64,000 nt of DNA from Leisingera sp. ANG1 (lineage in GTDB: Bacteria; Pseudomonadota; Alphaproteobacteria; Rhodobacterales; Rhodobacteraceae): assembly GCF_000203975.2 (NCBI RefSeq), contig NZ_AFCF02000008.1, forward strand, positions 642,983 to 706,982, in the 5' to 3' direction. Below are positions 26,919-35,552 of the stretch, piece by piece; positions within the stretch are counted from its first letter, which is position 1; each line of letters begins with the position of its first letter. The translations under genes and the position numbers were made by a program. The notes under the pieces are model-generated. The model searched no databases. It was not told the origin of the DNA and saw only the letters and a program-made list of their open reading frames with translations.

Positions 26919-28820
26919 TTAAAGCTGCAGCTCCAGCTCCCAGAATCCGCCGCTGTTGAAACCGCGCGGCGCGGCCAGCCCGGCGGGCAGTTCCTGCAGG
27001 TGCTCCGCTGCGCCAGGGCCGGTCACGGCCACTGCGCTGGTGCCCGGCACCGGCGCCAGCTGCCAGGGATAGGGCATCTCTGCCAGCGGCTCCGGCGGCA
27101 AACGCCCGGCAATGTAGTCGCGGATCGCCTGGCGGATACGGACCGGCGGCAGCGGCAGCACTTCCGCCTCCTCGAGCATCCGGAACCGGCCGCCGCCGCT
27201 GACCCGGTAGCTGTTGAGCGCAACCGCAAAGCGCTGGCCGGGGTCCACCGGACGGCCCTGCCAGCAAAGATCGGTGATCCGCCGGGCCTCAGGATTGAGA
27301 AGATCCCCTGATGCGGAATACCGCGGCGGCTGGGAGACGTCGATCCGGTAGCTGAGGCCGAAAATCACATCGAAGTTGTGCCCGGCCCGCAGCGGATCGG
27401 TCAGCCGCTGGCCGGAGCTGCCCGGCGCAATCCGGTTGAACAGCCCGGCTGACATTTCCAGCCAATCCCGCAGCTGTGCGCCAGTAACGGCCACCGCCCG
27501 CAATTCGTTCGGGAAGACCTGCAAATCCGCAATATTGCGGGCACAAAGCCCGCCGGCCGCAATGTCGGTGTAGGATTGCGGCCCGGAGCGGCCTCCGAAT
27601 TTGCCCGGTGCCGCTGCGGACAAGAGCGGCAGGTCTTCGGCGGCAGTGCCGCGCAGCAGCACCCGCGCCGCGGCGGCCTGGGCGCAGGCAGCCAGTGTCA
27701 GGCCCCGGTCCGGGGCGAAGAAAGTGAAGTAGGAATGCATCGCGACCGGGCTGTGGCCCGCCGGTTCCTGCATCCGCTCCTGAGTGCAGGTATGATCCTC
27801 TGCCAGCGCCTGCACAAGGACAGGATCCTCTTTTGCCAGCGGAGTTGCGGTGCCGGCTGCGCCAGGCTGCGAGACCGGCTGCAAACAGGCAGAGCCGCCA
27901 GCCATCTGCCAGCCGCCAGCAGCATACTCCAGCTCCAGCCGGATCACCCCCAGATGCGACCCATGCGCACCGGGCATCACCACTGGCTTAGCAAAGGGGT
28001 GGTCCGGGTGCGGCAGTGTCAGGTGGGTGTGTCCGCCGACCACGGCGTCGATCTCCGCCAGGGCTGCCAAGTCTTCCAATGCGTTTTCGCTGCTGTCTCC
28101 GCCCGCCGCTGCCAGCCCGGTATGCGCCAGCGCCAGCACCAGATCGCAGCCTTCCGCCTTCAGCTGCCGCGCCCGCTCTGCTGCGGCTTCAATAATGCCG
28201 TCTGCCCGCAGCTGCCCCTCCAGCGCTTGCCGGCACCAGGCCAGCGTCTGCGGCGGCAGCACAGAGATCACTCCGATTTGCACCGGAGGCAGGTCCGGGC
28301 AGCAAGGCACTGTCCGCTCCAGCACGGCCGAGGCTGCAAAGGGCAGCGCGCGGCCGGGATCAGCCGCTGACAGGTTGGAGCACAGGACCGGACAGGGCGC
28401 GTCCTGCAGCACATTTGCCAGCGCCTCCAGCCCGGAATCGAAATCGTGATTGCCCAGGCCGGCGGCATCATATTCCAGAACCTGGAATGCACGCACCAGC
28501 GGATGCGGACCGGACGCCTGCGGCAGAACATCTCCCAGCGGCGCCCCCTGCAAACCATCGCCATTGTCGACCAGGATACAGGCCGCCCCGCTTTGCGCAG
28601 CCTCAGCACGCGCTTGAGAAATCAGGGTTGCGACCCGCGACAGTCCAATGGCCGGATCCGGCCTGTTGGCATAGTAATCATGGCTCAGCAGATTGCAGTG
28701 CAGGTCCGTGGTGGCCAGCACATGCAATTCCCCGGCACTGCGGGGCTTGGAGGCCGCCGGCCCGCCTGTCATGTCCAAAATACTGCTGACACCGCCTGCC
28801 CGCCGCTCCTCTCGCACCAT
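26919..28820 (-). CDS. cpdB: Bifunctional 2',3'-cyclic-nucleotide 2'-phosphodiesterase/3'-nucleotidase family protein
   Basis: About 633 residues. The metallophosphatase domain has ATTDLHCNL, DNGDGLQG, GNHDFDSG and GGHTHLTLPHPDH metal-ligand motifs; the C-terminal 5'-nucleotidase domain has NLADLQVFPNELRAV-type and SYRVSGGGRF substrate-pocket motifs. Family enzymes hydrolyse cyclic and 3'-nucleotides in the periplasm to scavenge phosphate and nucleosides. Unusually, no signal peptide is visible from either ATG (28820 or 28772); the frame stays open to 29003 without a clear ribosome-binding site, so the start is uncertain. Confidence 0.85.
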   Translation of the reverse strand: MVREERRAGGVSSILDMTGGPAASKPRSAGELHVLATTDLHCNLLSHDYYANRPDPAIGLSRVATLISQARAEAAQSGAACILVDNGDGLQGAPLGDVLPQASGPHPLVRAFQVLEYDAAGLGNHDFDSGLEALANVLQDAPCPVLCSNLSAADPGRALPFAASAVLERTVPCCPDLPPVQIGVISVLPPQTLAWCRQALEGQLRADGIIEAAAERARQLKAEGCDLVLALAHTGLAAAGGDSSENALEDLAALAEIDAVVGGHTHLTLPHPDHPFAKPVVMPGAHGSHLGVIRLELEYAAGGWQMAGGSACLQPVSQPGAAGTATPLAKEDPVLVQALAEDHTCTQERMQEPAGHSPVAMHSYFTFFAPDRGLTLAACAQAAAARVLLRGTAAEDLPLLSAAAPGKFGGRSGPQSYTDIAAGGLCARNIADLQVFPNELRAVAVTGAQLRDWLEMSAGLFNRIAPGSSGQRLTDPLRAGHNFDVIFGLSYRIDVSQPPRYSASGDLLNPEARRITDLCWQGRPVDPGQRFAVALNSYRVSGGGRFRMLEEAEVLPLPPVRIRQAIRDYIAGRLPPEPLAEMPYPWQLAPVPGTSAVAVTGPGAAEHLQELPAGLAAPRGFNSGGFWELELQL

Positions 28821-29106
28821 TCGGCGCCATTCTTGTTCGGCGCTATTTGAATCAGCGTTTTCAGAATTTGCAAAGAATCCTTTTCTCTGCGTATTAACTT
28901 TTTCGTAGACGCCCTGAGGCGGCGGCGCGGATGCCCCTGTTCTGCTGCAAAATGACCCTACGTCAACGATGCCAGGTGTGGCGGCACTGCGACAGGCAAG
29001 CACAGATCGCAGGCAAATGCTGGCAACGGCTGCGGCACACTGTCATGCATTGCCGCATTTCCCCGTTGAGCGCGGCCAGACGTCCGCCAGCCATAGGAGA
29101 ATTGCC

Positions 29107-30090
29107 ATGAAACGCGCGGAACAGGTGACCTTTGGCGGCGGCGGGCTGGAGCGCGCGGCGCATCTGCGCACGGACACGGCGGCGCTGGAGGCGGCCTGGA
29201 ACAGCTCTGAGGCGCAGGTGCTGCTGATGTGGCGCGGCAAGCCGCTCACGCGGCGTGCAGCGGAGGGAGATCTGCCCTGCGGCCTGGCTTGGACCCCGCC
29301 CTCGCATCCGCTGGCGGCGGACCGCAAGGGTGACGCAATTTACCTGGGCCAGGCCCCCGGCGGCACGCATTGCTTTGCCTGCGACATCAGCGATTGGCAG
29401 CCGCAGGACCTGGACCAGGATGCTCTCAACAGCTTTGCCGACGCCAGCGAGCAGCAGCATCCTGAGCTGCCGGACACACATGTATTTGCAGAGCTGCGCC
29501 GGATCATGACCCGCCTCACCCCGCTGGAGGCGGAACTGGCCACCACCGCCAAGGCACTCTTGGCATGGCACCGCAGCCACCGGTTCTGCGCATGCTGCGG
29601 CGCGCCCAGTGACATGGCGCAGGCGGGCTGGCAGCGCGTCTGCCCGTCCTGCAAGGCCCCGCATTTCCCGCGCACCGACCCGGTGGTGATCATGCTGATC
29701 ACCCATGGCGACAGCGTCCTGATGGGCCGCTCCCCCGGTTGGCCTGAAGGCATGTACTCGCTGCTGGCAGGCTTCGTCGAACCGGGCGAGACGCTGGAGG
29801 CCGCGGTGCGCCGTGAGGTGCTGGAGGAAACCGGCGTGCGGGTCGGCCCGGTCAGCTACCTGTCCAGCCAGCCCTGGGCCTTTCCGATGTCGCTGATGTT
29901 CGGCTGCGCAGGCGAGGCGCTGAGCCGTGAGATCACCATAGACCCGGAAGAGATCGAGGACGCCATGTGGATCAGCCGCCAGGAGATGATGACTGTCTTT
30001 GCAGGCGAACACCCGGTTCTGAAACCCGCACGCAAAGGCGCGATTGCGCAGTTTTTGATCAAGAACTGGCTTGCAGACACGCTGGACTAA
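29107..30090 (+). CDS. nudC: NAD(+) diphosphatase/NADH pyrophosphatase (Nudix)
   Basis: A 327-residue NudC-type enzyme that hydrolyses NAD(H) to NMN(H) and AMP and, in E. coli, removes NAD caps from RNA. Features in order: an N-terminal domain, a zinc ribbon (CACCGAPSDMAQ..CPSC), the Nudix box (GFVEPGETLEAAVRREVLEE) and the NudC signature SQPWAFPMSLM. AGGAG lies 7 nt before the ATG at 29107. It is divergent from the cpdB-like gene, so two nucleotide-degrading enzymes share a promoter region. Confidence 0.95.
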   Translation: MKRAEQVTFGGGGLERAAHLRTDTAALEAAWNSSEAQVLLMWRGKPLTRRAAEGDLPCGLAWTPPSHPLAADRKGDAIYLGQAPGGTHCFACDISDWQPQDLDQDALNSFADASEQQHPELPDTHVFAELRRIMTRLTPLEAELATTAKALLAWHRSHRFCACCGAPSDMAQAGWQRVCPSCKAPHFPRTDPVVIMLITHGDSVLMGRSPGWPEGMYSLLAGFVEPGETLEAAVRREVLEETGVRVGPVSYLSSQPWAFPMSLMFGCAGEALSREITIDPEEIEDAMWISRQEMMTVFAGEHPVLKPARKGAIAQFLIKNWLADTLD

Positions 30091-30146
30091 GGCGCATATT
30101 TGCCGGAAACGGCACCGATCCCAAGCCGCAGACGAGGCAGGCGAAC

Positions 30147-30614
30147 ATGGAATTTCACAGCAAGGAAGACATCGAAGCCCCGATTGCAGAGGTGTTTGCG
30201 GCGATCTCCGACTTCGGCACGCTGGAGCGGTCTGCCCTGCGGCGCGGCATCGAGCTGCAGCGCACCGGCGACCCTGCCCATCCGGGAAATGGCCTGGCCT
30301 GGGACCTGTCCTTCAGCTTCCGCGGCAAACCGCGCGCGATCAAGCTGACGATGGCCTCCTACACGCCGCCGTCAGGCATGGCGCTGGATGGCAGCGGCAG
30401 CGGGGTTGACGGGCGGATGGAAGTCGAGCTGCTGGCGCTGTCGCCGCAACGGACCCGGATGGCGGTCCGGCTCAAGCTGTCGCCCACCACCCTGACAGGG
30501 CGCTTGCTGGTGCAATCGCTGAAACTGGCGCGCAGCAACCTCAATCGCCGCTTCAAACTGCGGCTGGCGGATTATGCCCGCTTGACTGAAGAGCGTCTGA
30601 GCCGGACAGCCTGA
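30147..30614 (+). CDS. SRPBCC/polyketide cyclase-like protein
   Basis: A 155-residue single-domain protein of the START-like SRPBCC fold: the N-terminal strand FHSKEDIEAPIAEVFAAISDF, a curved sheet, and a long C-terminal helix (GRLLVQSLKLARSNLNRRF). Members bind hydrophobic ligands or lipids; no ligand can be named. It starts 56 bp after nudC in the same direction and may be cotranscribed. GAGGCAGG precedes the ATG. Confidence 0.75.
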   Translation: MEFHSKEDIEAPIAEVFAAISDFGTLERSALRRGIELQRTGDPAHPGNGLAWDLSFSFRGKPRAIKLTMASYTPPSGMALDGSGSGVDGRMEVELLALSPQRTRMAVRLKLSPTTLTGRLLVQSLKLARSNLNRRFKLRLADYARLTEERLSRTA

Positions 30615-30625
30615 GGAAGCCCCGG

Positions 30626-31504
30626 TCAGGCCTGCGGCAGCAGCCGCGGCCACAGCGCGGCATTGGCGCGGGCAAAGGCGCCCAGATGGCCGATTTTCTG
30701 GACGCCGGCCTGCTGCGGATCCAGCACAATCCGGCGCTGCGGCACATCTCCATAGGCATCGCTCAGCCGCCAGACCGCTGGCGGCGGCACCACGTCGTCA
30801 TCCGCCATCGCAAACAGATCCACCGGGATGCCGGTTTCCGCCCAGCGGGGCTGCGGCAGCGTGGTGCCGGTCTCCGGCAGGTAGCTGCCCGGCGTGGTGC
30901 ACCAGCGCCGCCACTGCCAGTAGACACCAGCCGGCAAGTCGGCCCCGACCCCCACCGCGCGCCCGGGCAGATAGCCCAAGGCACGGACCAGCGCCGGCAC
31001 ATGGCCGAACCAGAAGGCCAGCGCCAGCGCGCGGTAGGGCCAGGGATGATCGTGGTGATGCACCAAGCCGCCCGCAACCACGATCATGCGGGCGACGTCC
31101 GTCAGGCCTTCCTGCAGGGGCATCAGCATCGCCCCCAGAGAATGGCCAATCACATACATCGGCACGCCCGCATAGTGCCGCTGCATTTCTGTCCGGGCGG
31201 CTGGCTGATCCGCCAGCGCCCAATCACCCATGGTGGCCTGTGACCGGCGCGGGTGCATGCGCGCCGAGGCCCCGAAGTCCCGGTAATCGTAGGTTAGGCA
31301 AGCCATCTGCCGCTCTGCCGCCAGCCAGCGCGCGAAATGCCGGTAGTAGCCCTGCGGCACCCCGGTTGCGCCATTCAGCACCACCGCTGCCCTGGCAGGT
31401 CCCGCAGGGTGATAGAGCCGCCCGGCCAGCGCCGCATCTCCGGCAGCAAAGCGCACGTCCTCCACCCGGATATCCGCGCTGTGTTCTGCATGGCTGTCGA
31501 GCAT
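30626..31504 (-). CDS. Alpha/beta hydrolase
   Basis: A 292-residue alpha/beta-hydrolase. The nucleophile elbow is GHSLGA (Ser near 119), the acid probably in ADDDVVPP near 231 and the histidine in GHLGAF near 275. A cap region (150-205) is rich in aromatic residues (HHHDHPWPY, FWFGHVP). The substrate is unknown. It is divergent from a TetR regulator; one TetR-type operator overlaps its AGGAGGG ribosome-binding region, so it is the probable regulated target. Confidence 0.85.
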   Translation of the reverse strand: MLDSHAEHSADIRVEDVRFAAGDAALAGRLYHPAGPARAAVVLNGATGVPQGYYRHFARWLAAERQMACLTYDYRDFGASARMHPRRSQATMGDWALADQPAARTEMQRHYAGVPMYVIGHSLGAMLMPLQEGLTDVARMIVVAGGLVHHHDHPWPYRALALAFWFGHVPALVRALGYLPGRAVGVGADLPAGVYWQWRRWCTTPGSYLPETGTTLPQPRWAETGIPVDLFAMADDDVVPPPAVWRLSDAYGDVPQRRIVLDPQQAGVQKIGHLGAFARANAALWPRLLPQA

Positions 31505-31514
31505 GGCACCCTCC

Positions 31515-31530
31515 TAGACCGATTGGTCTA
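31515..31530. promoter_or_regulatory. TetR-type operator, site 1
   Basis: TAGACC-GATT-GGTCTA, a perfect palindrome lying 10 bp from the hydrolase ATG and overlapping its ribosome-binding region. It is paired with a second near-identical site 25 bp away in the divergent hydrolase/TetR promoter. Confidence 0.75.
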
Positions 31531-31539
31531 TTCCACCTC

Positions 31540-31555
31540 TGGACCATTCGGTCTA
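31540..31555. promoter_or_regulatory. TetR-type operator, site 2
   Basis: TGGACC-ATTC-GGTCTA, one mismatch from a perfect palindrome with site 1 as consensus, centre-to-centre 25 bp. It ends 19 bp before the TetR start codon, fitting autorepression. Confidence 0.7.
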
Positions 31556-31574
31556 ATGCTGTCAACCTGCCGCC

Positions 31575-32195
31575 ATGACTGACGTGACGACACCCTCTGC
31601 CGCCCCGGACGGCCCCGTCCCAACCCGCGAGCGGCTGCTGCGGGCGGCCGCCGGCCTGTTCCGCAACAAGGGCTACAGCGGCACCGGCCTGGCGGAATTG
31701 CTGGCCGCGGCGGAGGCGCCGAAGGGCTCGCTCTACCACCATTTCCCGAACGGCAAATCCGATCTGGCCCTGGCAGCGGCGGACTGGGCGTCGGAGCAGA
31801 TGCTGGTGCTGATCGACGCGTCTTTCACTCCTGCCCCGACGTTTCAGGAAGGCGCCAAGACGGTCTGTTACAAACTGGCGAAACTCTTTGACAAACAGGG
31901 CAAATGGAGCGGCTGCCCGGTCTCCGCCACTCTGTTCGAGGGGCCGGAAAACGAGGCGTTTCACCAGCACGCCGCCAAACTGTTTGAAGGCTGGATCACT
32001 GAAACTTCGACCCACGCCCAGCGCCTCGGCCTGGCAGAGGCAGAGGCCCGCGCGGCCGCTGAGAACTTTTATATCCTGCTGCAGGGCGGCTGGCAGCTGG
32101 CCCGGGTGCGGCGCGATTCGGATGTGATCCGGGGGCTGCACCTTCAGATGCACAGGCCCCTCCCCGCCCATGTGCAGCCGCAGAAAAACGATTGA
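31575..32195 (+). CDS. TetR-family repressor, LmrA/YxaF-like
   Basis: A 206-residue TetR protein. The helix-turn-helix is at residues 18-62 (LLRAAAGLFRNKGYSG, LAAAEAPKGSLYHHFPNGK); the C-terminal domain resembles the LmrA/YxaF group, with SGCPVSATLFEG near 115. It should repress the divergent alpha/beta hydrolase and itself through the two TAGACC-N4-GGTCTA sites. The inducer is unknown. Confidence 0.9.
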   Translation: MTDVTTPSAAPDGPVPTRERLLRAAAGLFRNKGYSGTGLAELLAAAEAPKGSLYHHFPNGKSDLALAAADWASEQMLVLIDASFTPAPTFQEGAKTVCYKLAKLFDKQGKWSGCPVSATLFEGPENEAFHQHAAKLFEGWITETSTHAQRLGLAEAEARAAAENFYILLQGGWQLARVRRDSDVIRGLHLQMHRPLPAHVQPQKND

Positions 32196-32227
32196 CGACT
32201 CGAGGCGGAAGCCGCTACCGCTTGTGG

Positions 32228-32420
32228 CGATGGTTCCCGCGCCACAGAATCTTGTGTCCGGGATGAAAAGGGAACACGGTGCGGCCCGCCTCCGGCGACG
32301 CCAATTCCGCGACTGCCCCCGCAACTGTAAGCGGCGAGCGACCCCGATAGAGCCACTGGCCCTCTAAGAGGCCGGGAAGGATCGGGAAAGCTGCGACCCG
32401 CAAGTCAGGAGACCTGCCAT
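32228..32420 (+). promoter_or_regulatory. Cobalamin (B12) riboswitch
   Basis: Contains the cobalamin aptamer landmarks in order: GAAAAGGGAACACGGTG, CCCCCGCAACTGTAAGCGG, GCCACTGG, GGGAAGG and the B12 box AAGTCAGGAGACCTGCC (32402-32418). It occupies the 348-bp gap between the TetR gene and the cysteine-rich protein gene at 32544. Adenosylcobalamin binding normally lowers expression of the downstream gene. I could not define the expression platform. Confidence 0.93.
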
Positions 32421-32543
32421 CGAATGTGAAACTCGAACCCGGGCGGGGTGTCCGGACAGGGTCTGATGGCACCGCGGGCTTTCCGCTTTTTCATCCGGTC
32501 TCTTGTCCCCAAAACCCCCGCACCACGCGCGGAGGGCGCAAAC

Positions 32544-32948
32544 ATGATGTGGACGGACAAGACGCATTTCTATGCGGCAACGGATTGCAAATACCTGGGG
32601 CGGCCCTGCCCCGCAGCGGAGCGGATGATCGCCAAACTGGCCGAGGCGATGACCAAGGCCAAGCCGCTGACCCAGGAAGATTTCGAAATCACCGGCACCA
32701 GCGCGCTGGACGGATGCCCGCGCAACTGCCCGGCGCAGTTCGTGGCCAGCCATGACCGGATCCGGCTGTTCTGCGGTGTCGGAGAAGAGGCCCCGCGCGA
32801 GGGGCTGGACCGGTTTGCCGATGCGATCCTCAGCCGCGACGGCACCGGTTTTGCAGCGTCAAAACTGGACGCCCGCCCCTGCGCGCTGATGGAGGCGCTG
32901 CCGAAAACGGCAAAGGCGCATCAGGCAGAGCAGATGCTGGCGCTTTAG
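32544..32948 (+). CDS. Cysteine-rich DUF1636-like metal-binding protein under B12 riboswitch
   Basis: A 134-residue soluble protein. Cysteines at 15, 22, 58, 62 and 77 (C-x6-C, GCPRNC, LFCGVG) suggest a thioredoxin-like [2Fe-2S] or other metal site, and the pattern resembles DUF1636. GGAGGG precedes the ATG pair at 32544. It is the only gene downstream of the cobalamin riboswitch before the next gene on the opposite strand, so B12 shortage should raise its level. A role in cobalamin synthesis, cobalt handling or a B12-independent substitute is inference only. Confidence 0.65.
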   Translation: MMWTDKTHFYAATDCKYLGRPCPAAERMIAKLAEAMTKAKPLTQEDFEITGTSALDGCPRNCPAQFVASHDRIRLFCGVGEEAPREGLDRFADAILSRDGTGFAASKLDARPCALMEALPKTAKAHQAEQMLAL

Positions 32949-33002
32949 GCCAGCAGTCAGGGCACAGAAACAAGGTTCGGCAGGCCGCACTGGGCTGCCG
33001 CC

Positions 33003-33557
33003 TTATTGCGGCCGGAACCCCGCGGAACGACCAGCGTAGGCCCATTCCATCTGAGCCTGCGTCTCCACCGCGCAGGGGCGCACGGCCCGCAGCCGGGCCA
33101 GCGCCTGCGCGGGATCTTCGCCGCTTTCAATCATCAGCCGCAGCACCGCCATGCCGGAGCGGCCGCAGCCGCCTTTGCAATGCACCAGCACCCGGCCGCC
33201 GCCCTCCAGCGCCATCCGCGCCGAAGCGCTGGCCTTGGGCCATTTCATTGCCACCTGCCGGGATGGCACGTCGAAATCCGGCACAGGCAGATGCACCCAG
33301 CGGCAGGCCATGCTTTGAATGTCGCAGCCCAGCCGGTGACTGCCCGCTGCCGCGTGTTCCTCAGCCGTGGTCATGGAGATCACGAGCCCGGGTTTCCAGG
33401 CATTGATCCGGCCCATGTCGCCAGGGTAGTCGCCGCCCTTGCCAGGCAAGGGGCACAGCGCCAGCATCCCGCCCGCGACGGGCACCTCGTATATGGAAAT
33501 GTTCACAGGCACAGGCATCTCCTGCGCCGCAGTCCCAGAGACTTCGTCAGATCGCAT
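33003..33557 (-). CDS. Protein tyrosine/dual-specificity phosphatase-like protein
   Basis: A 184-residue protein of the cysteine-phosphatase fold. The P-loop VHCKGGCGRSG (HCX5R) carries Cys127 and Arg133, and PVPDFDVP near 94 offers the general-acid Asp. Family members dephosphorylate phosphotyrosine, phosphoserine/threonine or phosphoinositides; the substrate is unknown. The ATG at 33557 is used although the frame stays open upstream. It lies tail to tail with the riboswitch-controlled gene. Confidence 0.85.
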   Translation of the reverse strand: MRSDEVSGTAAQEMPVPVNISIYEVPVAGGMLALCPLPGKGGDYPGDMGRINAWKPGLVISMTTAEEHAAAGSHRLGCDIQSMACRWVHLPVPDFDVPSRQVAMKWPKASASARMALEGGGRVLVHCKGGCGRSGMAVLRLMIESGEDPAQALARLRAVRPCAVETQAQMEWAYAGRSAGFRPQ

Positions 33558-33755
33558 GCCGCCTCCTCGCGTTGCGTTCCAATTCCCACTCCCGCCCAGG
33601 GTCTTGCAAGGGGATTCTAACCGCCAAACCCGCCAAATCCAAAACCTTTTCTTGGCTGGCCGGCACTTGCCCATCAGCGGTGGACGAACCGGCTGCGCTT
33701 GAATACCCTGCGCGGAACGCGGGACACCCGCACATCGAATCCGGCACGAGACATC

Positions 33756-35552
33756 ATGAACGATACCCCCAGCGGCACCACCCCTTCCCAATACCAGGTT
33801 CTGGCCCGCAAATACCGGCCAGAGACCTTTGCCGATCTGGTGGGCCAGGACGCCATGGTGCGGACGCTGAAAAACGCCTTTGCCGCCGACCGGATTGCCC
33901 AGGCCTTCATCATGACCGGCATCCGCGGCACCGGTAAGACCACCACCGCCCGGATCATCGCCAAGGGTATGAACTGCGTCGGCGAGGACGGCCAGGGCGG
34001 CCCCACCACCGATCCTTGCGGCAAATGCGAGCATTGCACAGCGATCATGGAAGGCCGCCATGTCGACGTGATGGAGATGGACGCGGCCTCGCGCACTGGC
34101 GTCAATGACATCCGCGAGATCATCGACTCGGTGCAGTACCGCGCCGCTTCGGCCCGCTACAAGATCTACATCATCGACGAAGTTCACATGCTGTCGACCT
34201 CCGCCTTTAACGCGCTGTTGAAGACGCTGGAGGAGCCGCCCGCGCATGTGAAGTTCATCTTCGCCACTACGGAAATCCGCAAGGTGCCGGTGACGGTGCT
34301 GTCGCGCTGCCAGCGGTTCGACCTGCGCCGGATCGAGCCGGAGGTGATGATTGCCCTGTTGCGCAAGATCGCCACTGCCGAAGGCGCCGAAATCGCAGAG
34401 GATGCGCTGGCGCTGATCACACGCGCCGCCGAGGGCTCTGCCCGGGATGCGACCTCGCTCTTGGATCAGGCGATTTCACACGGCGCTGGTGAGACCACTG
34501 CCGATCAGGTGCGCGCCATGCTGGGCCTTGCGGACCGCGGCCGGGTGCTGGACCTGATGGACATGATCCTGCGCGGCGATGCGGCGGCGGCGCTGACGGA
34601 ACTCAGCGGCCAGTATGCCGAGGGCGCCGACCCGCTGGCGGTGCTGCGCGATCTGGCAGAGATCACCCATTGGGTCTCGGTGGTGAAGATCACGCCTGAT
34701 GCGGCCGAGGACCCCACCGTCAGCCCCGATGAACGCGCCCGCGGCAAGGCGATGGCGGATGCGCTGGCAATGCGCGTCCTCACCCGCATGTGGCAGATGC
34801 TGCTGAAAGCGCTGGAGGAAGTGGCCGCCGCCCCCAACGCAATGATGGCCGCGGAAATGGCGGTGATCCGGCTGACCCATGTGGCCGACCTGCCCTCGCC
34901 CGAGGAGCTGATCCGCAAGCTGCAGGACACGCCCCCGCCGCCCCCCGGCCCGGGCGGCCCCGGCGGCGGCGTGCAGATGCAGGGCATGGGCGCCCAGGCG
35001 CTTGGCGGTGCTGCACCGCAAAGCGGCCCGGCAGGCGGCGCGCCCGGCGGTTCACCCGTGGCCCATAGCGGCGGCGGCACGGTGACAGCGCTGGCGCCGC
35101 AGGTCAGCTCTGCCCTGGCCCGCTATCCGTCTTTTGAACATGTGGTTGAACTGATCCGCACCAACCGCGACGTGAAACTGCTGGTTGAGGTGGAAACCGG
35201 CGTACGCCTGGTCTCCTACCAGCCCGGGCGGATCGAATTCACCCCCTCGGCCCAGGCGCCGCGCGATCTGGCCGCACGGCTCGGCTCGGCGCTGCAGAAC
35301 TGGACCGGCGCCCGCTGGGTGGTCTCCATCGCGCCAGACGGCGAGGCGCCCACCATTGCCGAGATCCGCGACGCGGCTGAGAACGCTTTGCGTGAAAAAG
35401 CCACCGCGCATCCGCTGGTGCAGGCGGTTCTGGAAAGCTTCCCCAAGGCCAAGATCACCCGCATCCGCACGCCCGAGGAACTGGCCGCCGAAGTCGCCGC
35501 CGAGGCCCTGCCCGAAGTGGAAGACGAATGGGATCCCTTCGAGGACGGGTGA
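33756..35552 (+). CDS. dnaX: DNA polymerase III subunit gamma/tau
   Basis: A 598-residue clamp-loader ATPase. Walker A is GIRGTGKTTTAR near 48, a zinc module CGKCEHC near 90, Walker B YIIDEVHMLS and the sensor LSRCQRF; domain III ends near 360. A Pro/Gly-rich linker (405-455) leads to the tau C-terminal region that contacts the polymerase. I see no A-rich slippery site of the E. coli type, so a shortened gamma form is not predicted. The ATG at 33756 begins MNDTPSG. Confidence 0.97.
   Translation: MNDTPSGTTPSQYQVLARKYRPETFADLVGQDAMVRTLKNAFAADRIAQAFIMTGIRGTGKTTTARIIAKGMNCVGEDGQGGPTTDPCGKCEHCTAIMEGRHVDVMEMDAASRTGVNDIREIIDSVQYRAASARYKIYIIDEVHMLSTSAFNALLKTLEEPPAHVKFIFATTEIRKVPVTVLSRCQRFDLRRIEPEVMIALLRKIATAEGAEIAEDALALITRAAEGSARDATSLLDQAISHGAGETTADQVRAMLGLADRGRVLDLMDMILRGDAAAALTELSGQYAEGADPLAVLRDLAEITHWVSVVKITPDAAEDPTVSPDERARGKAMADALAMRVLTRMWQMLLKALEEVAAAPNAMMAAEMAVIRLTHVADLPSPEELIRKLQDTPPPPPGPGGPGGGVQMQGMGAQALGGAAPQSGPAGGAPGGSPVAHSGGGTVTALAPQVSSALARYPSFEHVVELIRTNRDVKLLVEVETGVRLVSYQPGRIEFTPSAQAPRDLAARLGSALQNWTGARWVVSIAPDGEAPTIAEIRDAAENALREKATAHPLVQAVLESFPKAKITRIRTPEELAAEVAAEALPEVEDEWDPFEDG

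Noticed and set aside
33756-35552. Programmed frameshift in dnaX giving gamma
   Set aside because: I found no A-rich slippery heptamer with a following stem of the E. coli type in the gene.
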